Source: Bacteroidota bacterium | GTDB taxonomy: Bacteria > Bacteroidota > Rhodothermia > Rhodothermales > UBA10348 | NCBI GenBank assembly: GCA_027622005.1 | Contig: JAQBZH010000026.1 | Span: forward strand, 1-33,674 | Direction: 5' to 3' | Length of the DNA: 33,674 nucleotides | Shown here: positions 12,998 to 22,120 of the stretch, one piece after another | Position numbering within the stretch: position 1 is the first letter of the stretch | Layout of the letters: each line of letters opens with the position of its first letter | Translations under genes and position numbers: made by a program | Notes under the pieces: generated by a model | What the model was told of the DNA's origin: nothing | The model's database searches: none | Seen by the model: the letters and a program-made list of their open reading frames with translations, nothing else

Positions 12998-14281
12998 CTA
13001 CTCGGAAATCGATTTGTGGTTCGTCATTTTTTGGATTGCTTCCTGCAACCGGCTTTCTGAGTCGATCAAGAATTGTGCGGAAGTCACCACCGTTTCACCG
13101 TCTTCCAAACCCCTTAAGATGTGAGTGAGACCATTTTCCGGCCCTCCTTCACCCCCCACTTCCACCTCCCGGGGTTCGAAGGATCCATTTTCGCTCGATA
13201 CAAAAACCAACGTTCGAGCCCCAGAGCGAATAATGGCCTCAGACGGCACCACGACCACATTTTTCAGTGTTTTTCCAGCAAGATGCACATTGGCAAACAT
13301 CCCCGGCTTCAATTCACGGCTCTCATTTGACACGACAATGCGGACGTGGACGTCCCGAGCTTGCTCTCGAAGCATCGGATAGATGTACGAAATAACCCCT
13401 TTATACACCTTTCCGGGCAGATAACTGAGTTCCACTTCTACGGTCTGCCCCAAATTGATCCAAGGCAACTCATAGTCGTAAAAACTGGCATGCACCCACA
13501 CCTGCTCCAGGTTGGCAATTTTATACAGGTTGGCGCCCTTATCGGCAAAACCACCCTCAACGGCGTCTTTTTGCAAAACGATGCCTGACACGGGTGATGT
13601 CACGGTTACCCTCTCCTGAACCTTTCGAGTGTGCCCTAAATGTTCTATAAATTCGGGTGACATTTCCCAATTCAACAGCCGCTTTTTAGTCGCCTCGACC
13701 ACCCTTTTAGCACCGGACGAAATGCTTTCACTTGATCCTTCTGGAAGCGAGTCCAGGTAGGCCATTGACCGAACGAACTCCTCTTGTGTAGACACCAACT
13801 CGGGGGAATAGATGTCGTAGAGGGGGTCTCCTTTTTTGACCGGGGCCCCTTCAAATCCGACGTAGAGTTGGTTAATCCATCCGGAAATGCGCGCATTCAC
13901 CAAGACAATGCGTTCTTCGTTGACCTTGACTTCACCAACAGTCCGAATAGAGCGAAACAGGTCCATTCGATGGACCTTCCCGTACCGGACGCCCATCTGT
14001 TGGGAGACCACGTCGCTGACCATGACACTGCCAGCCGACCGCTGGACTTTTTCTTCCTCATACACGGGAATTAAGTCCATCCCCATACTCGATTTACCAG
14101 GTGCGTCATAAATTTCTGTTGGAACCATTGGATCCCACCAATACAGAATTTTTGCTTCGGCCACCTCCGGCTCAGCGGATGCTTCATCCGCCGACCACAG
14201 ACCTGAGCGGCCCAACCAGAAGCCACCAACGGTCGTCACCAGAATCAATGCGACCAAATAAACATATTGAAAACGTTTCAT
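12998..14281 (-). CDS. cusB: CusB-like periplasmic adaptor with Met-rich metal site
   Basis: This is the membrane-fusion protein of the Cu/Ag pump. It has 427 residues from ATG 14281, chosen because a good GAGGAAG Shine-Dalgarno lies 7-8 bases upstream; a longer reading from 14311 would begin inside cusC. One N-terminal membrane anchor (about residues 6-23) is followed by the CusB-type N-terminal metal domain, YWWDPM (M52) then KSSMGMDLIP (M66, M68). These match the Cu(I)-binding methionines of E. coli CusB. The lipoyl, coiled-coil and beta-barrel domains follow (RISGWINQLYVGFEGAPVKK, then SPVSGIVLQKDAVEGG). It lies between cusC (13 bases upstream) and cusA (4 bases downstream). Confidence 0.94.
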   Translation of the reverse strand: MKRFQYVYLVALILVTTVGGFWLGRSGLWSADEASAEPEVAEAKILYWWDPMVPTEIYDAPGKSSMGMDLIPVYEEEKVQRSAGSVMVSDVVSQQMGVRYGKVHRMDLFRSIRTVGEVKVNEERIVLVNARISGWINQLYVGFEGAPVKKGDPLYDIYSPELVSTQEEFVRSMAYLDSLPEGSSESISSGAKRVVEATKKRLLNWEMSPEFIEHLGHTRKVQERVTVTSPVSGIVLQKDAVEGGFADKGANLYKIANLEQVWVHASFYDYELPWINLGQTVEVELSYLPGKVYKGVISYIYPMLREQARDVHVRIVVSNESRELKPGMFANVHLAGKTLKNVVVVPSEAIIRSGARTLVFVSSENGSFEPREVEVGGEGGPENGLTHILRGLEDGETVVTSAQFLIDSESRLQEAIQKMTNHKSISE

Positions 14282-14287
14282 GATGAT

Positions 14288-14294
14288 CTTCCTC
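14288..14294 (-). promoter_or_regulatory. Shine-Dalgarno of cusB
   Basis: On the minus strand GAGGAAG lies six bases before the cusB ATG and directly after the cusC stop. It is one of the few strong ribosome binding sites in the window and fixes the cusB start at 14281. Confidence 0.6.
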
Positions 14295-15635
14295 TTAAAA
14301 TAGTTCGGCAACTTGCCTGTTTAGATGGCCGGAAACACGATCCAGCATGAGTTGCCCAGCGCGTAACCGAGCAGCTATTTCTATTCGTTCGTTTTCAAGC
14401 TGAAAACCAGTGCGTTCTGCGTCTAATAGATCTAGAAAATCGCCTTTCCCGTTTGAATAAGAGGAAACCGAGGTTTCCAGAAGAGCGAGAACGGACGGTA
14501 ACAAAGACTTATCGATATGGTCAATTGACTTTTGGTCAAAATCTGTTTTGGCTTCGAGTTCATCATAAAGGGCCTGAATGGACTGTTTGGTAGACTCGAT
14601 TTGCTCTTCGATTGCCTGTCGTTGCAATTGAGACTCTTGTCTTTTTGATCGATTAGCTGATTGTGCGAGAGGAATCTTGACGGAAATCCCCACACCCAGT
14701 GCGTCGCGACCGTCAGAGGAAGCCGGTATGTCCGATTTTGCAATCATAAGCCAGTTTAGGCTAACTCCGAAGTCAGGTCGATTATAAAAGTCGATAAGCT
14801 TGGTTTGAGTGCCGTTTAGTTCGATAGATTGGGCTAATACTTGAAGCTCACTCCGGCTTGCTAAATCCAAGGAAGGAGTTTCATCTCGAAGACCAAATTG
14901 TTCGGTTTGTAGAATTCGAACGGGCTGTTGAACCCATCGCTCGATTACCAGACGGTTAGCCTGAATGGTTCGGTCAAAATCGAGGAGGGATTGTTCCAGC
15001 CTAGCGCGTTCCAATTGAATCTTGAGGATCGACTGTTGGCTTCCTTCACCGACTTCATACTTTCGAAGAGCCAGTTTTTCGTACCCGTCCAGCCTTTCCT
15101 CAAATGAATAGATCACCTCGCGTCTAGCTTCAGCCCTTCTAACGTCATTAAGCGCCAGTTGCGCCTCCAAAATGGCCCCCACAGCGGCGGTTTGAACATT
15201 CGTGTAACCCATTTCCGAATCTAGGCGGGCCATTTCCCTCATCAAAGATTGCTTCCCGGGATAAGGAATCATTTGCTCAACACGTAGGCCGAGAATCTGC
15301 TTACCTCTTGCAGTATAGACAGGTAACGGCTGTCCCGTTAGCATGACTATTGGATCTGGATATGCCCCAACGTACCCGGTTCTTTCCGAAACAGCGTCTG
15401 CGGCCGTCTCCAAAGAATGAATAGTCTTGTTCGACTCTATAACGAGTCGAATTAGGTCGGAGGCGAACGTAACGTCAACTGTATCAGCTGCAACCCTTTG
15501 CGAGCTTTGATCGCTTGGCCTCTCTGCTGAAATTGGAGATGTTTTATTCCCTAGGGCAGGGCCTGACGAAATAGAAAAGAAGAATAGATTAAGCGCGATC
15601 CAAACGGGAGTGCGATACTTTCGGAGAAAAGGCAT
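14295..15635 (-). CDS. cusC: CusC-like outer-membrane efflux protein (TolC family)
   Basis: This is the outer-membrane channel of the Cu/Ag pump. The 446-residue product has a signal peptide (RKYRTPVWIALNLFFFS, cleavage near the GPALG area). A mature part with two OEP-type helical repeats follows, including GLRVEQMIPYPGKQSLM in the first and GISVKIPLAQSANRSKRQESQLQ in the second. The second pattern, GYxxGKGDFLDLLDAER, is typical of CusC/CzcC proteins (here SYSNGKGDFLDLLDAER). About 160 bases separate it from the small secreted protein upstream, more than the other gaps in the operon, so it may also have its own promoter. I see no clear Shine-Dalgarno. Confidence 0.88.
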   Translation of the reverse strand: MPFLRKYRTPVWIALNLFFFSISSGPALGNKTSPISAERPSDQSSQRVAADTVDVTFASDLIRLVIESNKTIHSLETAADAVSERTGYVGAYPDPIVMLTGQPLPVYTARGKQILGLRVEQMIPYPGKQSLMREMARLDSEMGYTNVQTAAVGAILEAQLALNDVRRAEARREVIYSFEERLDGYEKLALRKYEVGEGSQQSILKIQLERARLEQSLLDFDRTIQANRLVIERWVQQPVRILQTEQFGLRDETPSLDLASRSELQVLAQSIELNGTQTKLIDFYNRPDFGVSLNWLMIAKSDIPASSDGRDALGVGISVKIPLAQSANRSKRQESQLQRQAIEEQIESTKQSIQALYDELEAKTDFDQKSIDHIDKSLLPSVLALLETSVSSYSNGKGDFLDLLDAERTGFQLENERIEIAARLRAGQLMLDRVSGHLNRQVAELF

Positions 15636-15795
15636 ACGGCTATACGGGCCAAAGTGATAAGGTGTTCGCTGATTCGTCTGCGAATTCAGCGGTGTTTTTT
15701 GGCGCGGCAGTACTTAGAAGGGTAGAAGCTTGGGGCTCCTTGCTAGGACTTACAACGCCAAGGCACTGGAGCATCAGCCTCCAGAAAACCTCCTT

Positions 15796-16263
15796 TTACA
15801 ATCGAAGAATGGGAAGTAGTCGAGTAGGAATCGATGAGCCCAAAGGAACGATTTTATGGAATAGCAAGGGACTCACTCGGCCCTTGTCGATCTCTCTTTT
15901 CAATTGTGCCGATAGGCTTACTTTCAGGCTTATCCCAGAAGGAACCGTTCCGGAGGGCGGAGATTCCTGTTCCATGAAACAATTGGAACACATTTCTGTC
16001 GAGGTTCCCTGTTCAAAACACGCTGGACAGTGACCACCATCGCAATCCATGGCGGCGAGTGCAACGATCACGATGGAGAAAGGAAAAGCTTTCGCTGAAT
16101 TAGAGGCCTGGACTAAACTATGCGCTGGTTGGGCAGCACTGTGGCCTGCATGGGTTTGGGACCTGGCAGGCAATTCGTGTCCTGCGTGCGCAGACTCTCT
16201 AGCCACCGCTGTCGGAGCTAATGTGGCCGCGAGAAACGTTATTATGACCAGAATTCCCTTCAT
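15796..16263 (-). CDS. Small secreted Cys/His-rich protein heading the cus operon
   Basis: I do not recognise a named family. The 155-residue product has a clear signal peptide (about residues 1-21, MKGILVIITFLAATLAPTAV with cleavage near ARE). Next is a His-rich stretch with two HAGH motifs (26-29 and 38-41) and H48. A Cys-rich block follows: C74, H78, C79, C82, C92 and C95, in DCDGGHCPAC and CSNC. The C-terminus is LLPILRL. Such spacing suits metal binding in the periplasm. Its position, first before cusC-B-A in the same direction, suggests a copper chaperone, buffer or sensor; that is inference. It parallels the small protein before czcC. The plus-strand reading frames over this region look like antisense shadows. 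Confidence 0.7.
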   Translation of the reverse strand: MKGILVIITFLAATLAPTAVARESAHAGHELPARSQTHAGHSAAQPAHSLVQASNSAKAFPFSIVIVALAAMDCDGGHCPACFEQGTSTEMCSNCFMEQESPPSGTVPSGISLKVSLSAQLKREIDKGRVSPLLFHKIVPLGSSIPTRLLPILRL

Positions 16264-16316
16264 GCCTGCAATTTATGACTCATTTAACCAAATACCGCTC
16301 ATAATTCTGTAAGTAG

Positions 16317-17192
16317 TTAGTGCAGAGACACGTTTCTTAAAAATCGTCGCACCGCATTTTCCGACCCAACCCAGCCCAAAAGGACGCCAGACCCGATCAT
16401 GGCGAGGCCAAAAGTGAGAACCGAGCCGAAATCCGGGTTTCCCAGTTGCGGTACGTAGGCAACGACGACCACGTGAATGACCCAGATAATAAAAAGGGCC
16501 AGAAGCGAGGCGATTAACCCTTGAATAACACCCTCTACTATGAAAGGCTGTCGAACAAAGGAATCCGTCGCGCCAACCAACTTCATGGTTCGAATCATTA
16601 AACGACGGGCGTAAATGGCGAGTCGAATGGTATTCGCCACTAAAAAGATGGATGCCAATAGGACCAACAGCCCCACAGCGCCGCCGATCATACTAAGCAG
16701 ACGTAAATTTCCCTGGACTTTGACCAAAAGGGGTCGATTAAACACAACCTCATCCACTCGATTCCACGACGAAAATTCGGCGACTAACAGATTGAGACTG
16801 TCCGAGTTAATGTATGCCGGCTCTACCCGAACCTTGATCGAAGCCGGAAGAAAGGCATCTTCGAAAAAAACGGTGGCCTCATCCCCAAATTCATTTCGAA
16901 AAATTTCCTGAGCGGCCTCTTTACTGACGTATTCGGCTTCAATGACGCCCGGCGATGCCTGAGCTCGAAGGAAAAGAGAATTGGCAATGTCATCGGACGT
17001 ATCGTCCAAAAATATTTCTACTTCTCCCACTCGTTGTTTTAACCAATCAGATACCTCGTTGGCTTGCCACATCATAATCGCGATTAAGCCTACCAAAACC
17101 AAAGCCACGGTCATCGCACTCGTGGACGCCACAGCCGAGAAACTGGAGCGCCTAAAGCCTGAAATGCCTTCTTTTATCGCGTATGGGAGCAT
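16317..17192 (-). CDS. ftsX: Cell-division ABC-transporter-like permease FtsX
   Basis: FtsX is the membrane half of the FtsEX complex, which activates peptidoglycan hydrolases at the division site. The product shows the FtsX plan: a short cytoplasmic start with MLPYAIKEGISGFRR, then TM1 (about residues 20-43). A periplasmic domain of about 120 residues follows (EVEIFLDDTSDD to VVFNRPLL). Three further TM helices bracket the conserved cytoplasmic loop RLAIYARRLMIRTMKLVGATDSFVRQPF. From ATG 17192 it has 291 residues; a GTG at 17210 adds six. FtsE is not next to it. The stop is 53 bases before the small cus protein, so read-through into the cus operon is possible. Confidence 0.93.
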   Translation of the reverse strand: MLPYAIKEGISGFRRSSFSAVASTSAMTVALVLVGLIAIMMWQANEVSDWLKQRVGEVEIFLDDTSDDIANSLFLRAQASPGVIEAEYVSKEAAQEIFRNEFGDEATVFFEDAFLPASIKVRVEPAYINSDSLNLLVAEFSSWNRVDEVVFNRPLLVKVQGNLRLLSMIGGAVGLLVLLASIFLVANTIRLAIYARRLMIRTMKLVGATDSFVRQPFIVEGVIQGLIASLLALFIIWVIHVVVVAYVPQLGNPDFGSVLTFGLAMIGSGVLLGWVGSENAVRRFLRNVSLH

Positions 17193-17277
17193 GTGGTAGT
17201 AAACAAGCACCTTGAGGAGGAAACGAGATCAAGTACCCAAACAAAACGGACATGTTGCATGAGTATCTGGGTTGTAC

Positions 17278-18819
17278 TCAATGTATGACGGATACCGGAA
17301 GGGAAACCGTATTCGTCCCGCTCGAGACCGAAAGAATATAAATCCCGCCTGGCAGCCCATTGATATCGATGGACGTCTGTCTCGCTCCTACCAGATGTGG
17401 GAAATCGCGTTTCAAAATCTGTCTGCCGAGTACATCGTGCAATTGGATGGATGCCGCGCTTATTTGGTCTGATTCGAACGAAACGCGAATCACATTTGAT
17501 GCTGGATTGGGCCACACCTCCAAATGGGAGATCGCGATGTCAAATGGGCTTTCCTGATTGTTATTGATCGGAATGTAAAATCCTCTGACCCAAAATGCTT
17601 CTCGAATAATCGATTCATGCTGCCCGCCAAATAGTTGGGTATCCGCTGCTAAAACATGGAGGGTAGCTTCGGAAAATTGGGTCTCAGTGGTGTGTTGTTT
17701 CAGGGCTTCAAGAGCCAATCGATCAACTACATCCGCTCCCAATTGAGCCCGCAAATCCCACAGGGTAGCGGCCCAAATCATCCCCCAAACGTAGTGATTG
17801 GCAAAGTTGTTGTAGGAGGCCTTGCATTTACCGTCGAGTTGATGGTAACGAAGGCAAAACCCGTATTCTAGGTCAGGATTGGGAAATCCGAACTTCCAAC
17901 TCCATACTGCAGGATCCAATACCAAGGTCCTGATTTCCCGATCGTTGGGAGGCCCCATACATGCCTGTCGATCGGGACACGTCACGACCCATTCGCCAAT
18001 CCGAGGATCGTTGGTATAAGTGGCCGTAAAATAGTCAGCATAGGCTTCGGACAACGCCCGGGTCTCGGCCGAATGCTCAGAATTTGGGTTAAATCCGAGG
18101 CTTGCGGCCACCAAATGGGCATATTCGTGGTAAATGAGGTCGTCCGAAAGGGCCGCATTTTTCATAAATATGTCCCCTAGGCGGAATTTTAAAACATTTC
18201 CTTCTGCACTTGCAAAAGCACCGTCCCCTACCACGTGAACTTTAGCATCTGCTTGGAACGCAATAGGCACTCCCATTCGCTCGATCCAGAATTTCCGCGC
18301 AAATTGATCCACGTGATAGTACACGTTTACTGCATCGAATCTAGAGCAGACGGAGACGTCGGTACTGCAATGCAGAGCGACCGATGTATCGGGAGGGAAG
18401 CGATAATCGGGGCCGTTTTTACCAGGGGCCGCGTCGATGGGGCCGTCTAGGCGTTCACTTCCAACTCGCACATATGGCCCTTCGAGCCGCAATCCATCAC
18501 CTAAAAGCCCTTCCAGTACCACTTCAGTTGCTCGAGAAGCTCTGGGATCGGTCAGAAAAACACTGGCAATTGCATCGGTTTGAAAGCTAAAAAGCTCCCC
18601 TGGACGCCTGAAGGAACGATAGGGCATACCAGCCCGAGGCTGAACTGGTACGAAAGCCATTTGGTTGTCTTCCAACTGCGCGATTTGATTGACCCACTCA
18701 ACGGGGCACAGTGCAGATGCGGGCAAAACTCCTGCTTCCAAAGGCAAAGAAGCCTGCGCCTGGCTCTGGATTGAAGTCAATCCAATCATCAGAATCCATA
18801 TGATCTTTTTGCAAATCAA
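17278..18819 (-). CDS. Secreted M36-like zinc metalloprotease with type IX sorting domain
   Basis: The 513-residue product starts with a signal peptide (MICKKIIWILMIG to SQAQA). The zinc site is HEYAH at 231-235, with the likely third ligand E258 in LSEAYADYF. The preceding VYYHVDQFARKFWIERMG and the later NHYVWGMIWAATLWDLRAQ match the layout of M36 (fungalysin-type) peptidases. The M36 propeptide (FTP) domain is not evident, so the N-terminal 160 residues are unassigned. The last 80 residues (VWPNPASN, then DVLGRQILK, then LPGGIYILSVSSG) are a type A sorting domain for the type IX secretion system. The enzyme should therefore be exported and anchored or released at the cell surface. The start is a TTG, chosen because the next ATG (18789) would cut off the Lys residues of the signal peptide. 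Confidence 0.85.
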   Translation of the reverse strand: MICKKIIWILMIGLTSIQSQAQASLPLEAGVLPASALCPVEWVNQIAQLEDNQMAFVPVQPRAGMPYRSFRRPGELFSFQTDAIASVFLTDPRASRATEVVLEGLLGDGLRLEGPYVRVGSERLDGPIDAAPGKNGPDYRFPPDTSVALHCSTDVSVCSRFDAVNVYYHVDQFARKFWIERMGVPIAFQADAKVHVVGDGAFASAEGNVLKFRLGDIFMKNAALSDDLIYHEYAHLVAASLGFNPNSEHSAETRALSEAYADYFTATYTNDPRIGEWVVTCPDRQACMGPPNDREIRTLVLDPAVWSWKFGFPNPDLEYGFCLRYHQLDGKCKASYNNFANHYVWGMIWAATLWDLRAQLGADVVDRLALEALKQHTTETQFSEATLHVLAADTQLFGGQHESIIREAFWVRGFYIPINNNQESPFDIAISHLEVWPNPASNVIRVSFESDQISAASIQLHDVLGRQILKRDFPHLVGARQTSIDINGLPGGIYILSVSSGTNTVSLPVSVIH

Positions 18820-18861
18820 ACCTGGTTCCGTGTTTCTCTTCTGGTATTTCGAACCGGGTGC

Positions 18862-19350
18862 TTAGATCAACTTTTCGAATCGATTCGCATCACGGTTTTT
18901 TCTGACCTGTTCAGGATCAAAAATCTGACCATTCATGGCAATATATACGCCTGAAGCAAGCGACTGAACAGCGCCTACGGCTACCCCAATATTGAATTCA
19001 GCATCGGTCTCCCGAAACCGGGCTGGCGCCAAGGATCCGACCAGAACGATAGTCTTATTCTTAACTCTTTGACTAATCGCCATTGCAGACTCCACCATCG
19101 TGTCCGTTCCGTGAGTCACGATCACGTGCGCCGTGTCGGTTCGAAGTACGTGATCTACTAGCGTCTGCCGATCCTCATCCGTAATGTCCAAACTATCCTT
19201 TTGGAAGACTCCCGTGACATCGTATTCAAATGTGGCCCCCACTCGGTCAAGGATTACTTTTATCTGTGGATCCCCGACGTGGTAGTTACTTTTCGCATCG
19301 AAATAAATCTTATCGATGGTGCCTCCGGTAGTCAAAATAGAAATTTTCAT
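18862..19350 (-). CDS. Single-domain asparaginase-like protein
   Basis: It matches the N-terminal domain of L-asparaginase type I/II but has only 162 residues, half the usual length. The catalytic set is complete: T11 in TGGTI, T82 and D83 in HGTDT, and K151 in the VRKNRD segment that aligns with Lys162 of the E. coli enzyme. The protein ends eleven residues after that lysine, so the C-terminal domain is missing but no active-site residue from this chain is lost. The missing half could affect tetramer assembly. Short versions of this kind exist as a recognised subgroup, so this is probably a real gene and not a fragment. It starts 42 bases after hutI in the same direction and is probably its operon partner. 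The substrate is unproven: asparagine is likely, and formiminoglutamate is a speculative alternative. Confidence 0.85.
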   Translation of the reverse strand: MKISILTTGGTIDKIYFDAKSNYHVGDPQIKVILDRVGATFEYDVTGVFQKDSLDITDEDRQTLVDHVLRTDTAHVIVTHGTDTMVESAMAISQRVKNKTIVLVGSLAPARFRETDAEFNIGVAVGAVQSLASGVYIAMNGQIFDPEQVRKNRDANRFEKLI

Positions 19351-19392
19351 CGGCTCAACTGAAAAAACGAGGACACACCATGCAGACGGCCC

Positions 19393-20625
19393 TCAATTTT
19401 TTTTATAGAAAACAGATCCATCGATCCAAGTTTTGGAACAGGTGTCGGACCGAAAATGATACAACCAATGTTCGACATCCGGTACTTCTAACTCAACGAA
19501 ATTTGCGCGCTTTCCAATCTCAATCGACCCGTAATCATGGTCTTTTCCAATCGCTTTCGAGGCCATCAACGTGGCTCCTTTTACCGCTTCAGCGGGTGTC
19601 ATTCGGCTCATGGTACACGCCAACATCATGGCAAGTGGTAGATCGTAACAAGGCGCGGATCCAGGATTAAAGTCAGTTGCGACAGCTACGTTGACCCCCG
19701 CGTCCAAAAATGACCGCGCTTTCATTGGGGGTTGATTGAGGTACAAGGAGGCAAATGGTAGACAAACCGCCGTCACCCGCGCCCGCGACATGGCTTCAAT
19801 GCCTTTGTCGGTGGTAAACTCGAGATGATCGGCTGAAATGGCGCCAACCCTTGCGGCCAATTCTCCGCCGCCTCCATCGCTTAGTTGATCGACGTGCAGC
19901 TTTGGAATTAGCCCGTGGGTTAGCCCAACGCTCAAAATGTGATCAGCTTCTGCCGCGGTGTAAGCCCCTTGTTCGACAAAAATATCATTGAACGAGGCTA
20001 GATTCTCGGAAGCCACGAACGGGATGAGTTCTTCGCAGATCATTTTAATGTAACATTCTCGGTTACACTTTTCATCCGGAGGGATGATGTGCGCTGCCAA
20101 AAGCGTGCTAACCACGTTTTGGGGCACTTTCAGGGCCAATTGACGATAGACTCGAAGGAGTTTTAGTTCGGCTTCCAAGGACAAACCATAGCCGGTCTTG
20201 CACTCGATGGCGGTCACTCCTATCTGAAGATATTTCTGGGCATAGGTCAAACAGTGTTCGAGCAGGTCCTCTTCTGAAGCTAACCTGGTCTGTGCCATAG
20301 TCTTCCGAATACCCCCGCCTGCCGCAGCAATATCCAAATAGCCCTTTCCTTCGATTCGCATGCGAAACTCGTCGGCCCGCCAGCCACTAAAAGCCAGGTG
20401 GGTATGGCAATCCACCAGCCCCGGAATGACGGTCCGTCCACCGGCTGAAAAACGCTCGAGGATTCCTAACTCGATAGGAAGATTCGACTCCTGTCCTACC
20501 CACACTATGCGCCCATTTTCAAATGCAATTGCAGCGTCTTGAATCGGGTAAATATCGGCTTGACGGCCACTATCCTTACAGGTCGCCAAATATCCAATAT
20601 CTCCGAGAACACCAGAATTACGCAA
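19393..20625 (-). CDS. hutI: Imidazolonepropionase
   Basis: HutI hydrolyses 4-imidazolone-5-propanoate to N-formimino-L-glutamate, the third step of histidine degradation, in the cytoplasm. The product shows the amidohydrolase metal motif PGLVDCHTHLAFSGWR. It also has the family signature GGGIRKTMAQTRLASEE, TAIECKTGYGL, the metal ligands H in AAHIIPP and KLHVDQLSD, and ATDFNPGS. I chose a TTG start at 20625, which gives 410 residues, close to the usual 400-420. It follows GAGAGGGG at a good spacing and overlaps the end of hutH by eight bases. The frame is open further upstream, but those residues lie inside hutH and do not match the family. Confidence 0.93.
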   Translation of the reverse strand: MRNSGVLGDIGYLATCKDSGRQADIYPIQDAAIAFENGRIVWVGQESNLPIELGILERFSAGGRTVIPGLVDCHTHLAFSGWRADEFRMRIEGKGYLDIAAAGGGIRKTMAQTRLASEEDLLEHCLTYAQKYLQIGVTAIECKTGYGLSLEAELKLLRVYRQLALKVPQNVVSTLLAAHIIPPDEKCNRECYIKMICEELIPFVASENLASFNDIFVEQGAYTAAEADHILSVGLTHGLIPKLHVDQLSDGGGGELAARVGAISADHLEFTTDKGIEAMSRARVTAVCLPFASLYLNQPPMKARSFLDAGVNVAVATDFNPGSAPCYDLPLAMMLACTMSRMTPAEAVKGATLMASKAIGKDHDYGSIEIGKRANFVELEVPDVEHWLYHFRSDTCSKTWIDGSVFYKKN

Positions 20626-22120
20626 GGAAACACCCCTCTCGTTCCACCACGGTATGCAAAATAGACGATTGAATGATCCCAAGGCTCGGCGTCAAATCGT
20701 CTTGAAAAAGGTAATCCTTCTCCCTGTGTGGGATGCGTGATCGGATTAGGGCGTGAGCTGCTGCGACTCCTTTACCCGGTTTTAAAGGCAGACGGTAGTC
20801 TAAGGCCTGAGCCGCGGTAAGTAATTCGATCGCAAATACATACTCAAGGTTTTTCAGCACCTGTAGCAGCTTAACTGCGCTAATGCTGCCCATTGATACA
20901 TGGTCTTCCTGGCCTAGCGACGTCGGGATTGAATCGACGGAGGCGGGATGACAGAGCACCTTGTTTTCCGAGACCAGAGCGGCAGCCGTGTATTGTGGAA
21001 TCATAAATCCCGAATTCAGCCCGGTTTCGGTCATCAATAGGCGCGGCAGGCCGTCATGCCCTTCCAAAAGTAGGTAGATGCGTCGTTCCGAGATCGACGC
21101 CAACTCGGCCAGGGCAATGGCTGCGTAATCCAGTGCCAAAGCCAGCGGTTGCCCGTGAAAATTTCCGCCGCTTATCACATCCCCATCTTCAAACACCAAA
21201 GGATTGTCCGTTACCGAATTCAACTCCGTTTCGATCATATCGAGAGCGTGCGAGAGCGCGTCCCGACTGGCGCCGTGAACCTGAGGGACGCATCGGAGAC
21301 AATAAGGGTCTTGCACTTTCCCACATCCCCGGTGGGATTCCAAAATTTCGCTATCTACCAGGAGAGCGCGCACATTTTCAGCAACCACTTGCTGGCCTTT
21401 ATGCGGCCTGAGAGCGTGCACTCTGGCGTCAAACGGACGGCTGCTACCCTGAAGCGCTTCCAGACTCATTGCTGCGAGCGTATCCGCTGTCCTCACTAAT
21501 TCCGTGGCGCGGTTCAAGATAAACGCGCCATATGCCGCCATAAACTGCGTTCCGTTGATCAAACTCAGGCCGTCCTTCGACTGCAATTCGATGGGCTCGA
21601 GGCCAGCCTTCGATAAGACTTCAGAAGCAGGTACGTGCTTGTCATTTTCGCCCCAAAAATAGCCCAGACCAATGAGGGGCAGCGACATATGCGCGAGTGG
21701 TGCCAAATCGCCGGAGGCGCCCACGCTTCCTTTGGATGGTACGACGGGTATCCAATCGTTCTTCGCCATCAGCAACAAGCGTTCAAACGTCCGCTCCGAA
21801 ACCCCGGAATATCCAAGCCCCAGTGCCTGGACTTTCAATGCCAGCATAATTCGGGTGATATCTTTCGGCATCGGATCCCCAACGCCGACGGCGTGACTCA
21901 CCAAGAGGTTACGCTGAAGCTGACTGAGGTGCTCATTTCCGATGCGCTTGTTGGCCAGTTTCCCAAAACCGGTGTTGACGCCGTAAACGGCTTCGCCCCC
22001 GGAAATGGCCTTTTCCAGCGTACGGCGGGATCTCGAAACCGCACTGGAATCCGCTGCCAAACCGCTCAGCATTGCTTCGATGTCGCGGTACAGGAATTTG
22101 ACCGATAGGTTGTGGCTCAT
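20618..22120 (-). CDS. hutH: Histidine ammonia-lyase
   Basis: HutH removes ammonia from L-histidine to give urocanate, the first step of the pathway. The 500-residue product has the Ala-Ser-Gly triplet that forms the MIO cofactor at residues 135-137 ([14 protein letters not shown]). It also shows [12 protein letters not shown] near the N-terminus, [11 protein letters not shown], and the [10 protein letters not shown] and QEDHVSMGS segments. The ATG overlaps the hutU stop by four bases (ATGA). The length is normal for the family. Confidence 0.96.
   Translation of the reverse strand: MSHNLSVKFLYRDIEAMLSGLAADSSAVSRSRRTLEKAISGGEAVYGVNTGFGKLANKRIGNEHLSQLQRNLLVSHAVGVGDPMPKDITRIMLALKVQALGLGYSGVSERTFERLLLMAKNDWIPVVPSKGSVGASGDLAPLAHMSLPLIGLGYFWGENDKHVPASEVLSKAGLEPIELQSKDGLSLINGTQFMAAYGAFILNRATELVRTADTLAAMSLEALQGSSRPFDARVHALRPHKGQQVVAENVRALLVDSEILESHRGCGKVQDPYCLRCVPQVHGASRDALSHALDMIETELNSVTDNPLVFEDGDVISGGNFHGQPLALALDYAAIALAELASISERRIYLLLEGHDGLPRLLMTETGLNSGFMIPQYTAAALVSENKVLCHPASVDSIPTSLGQEDHVSMGSISAVKLLQVLKNLEYVFAIELLTAAQALDYRLPLKPGKGVAAAHALIRSRIPHREKDYLFQDDLTPSLGIIQSSILHTVVEREGCFLA

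Noticed and set aside
15662-16033. Plus-strand frame of 123 codons opposite cusC leader and the small cus protein
   Set aside because: The minus-strand frame has a clean signal peptide and Cys/His motifs and heads an operon; the plus frame has neither family features nor a signal and looks like an antisense shadow.
20626-20682. Longer N-terminus for hutI
   Set aside because: These 19 codons are inside hutH and unlike HutI; the TTG at 20625 has a Shine-Dalgarno and gives the usual length.
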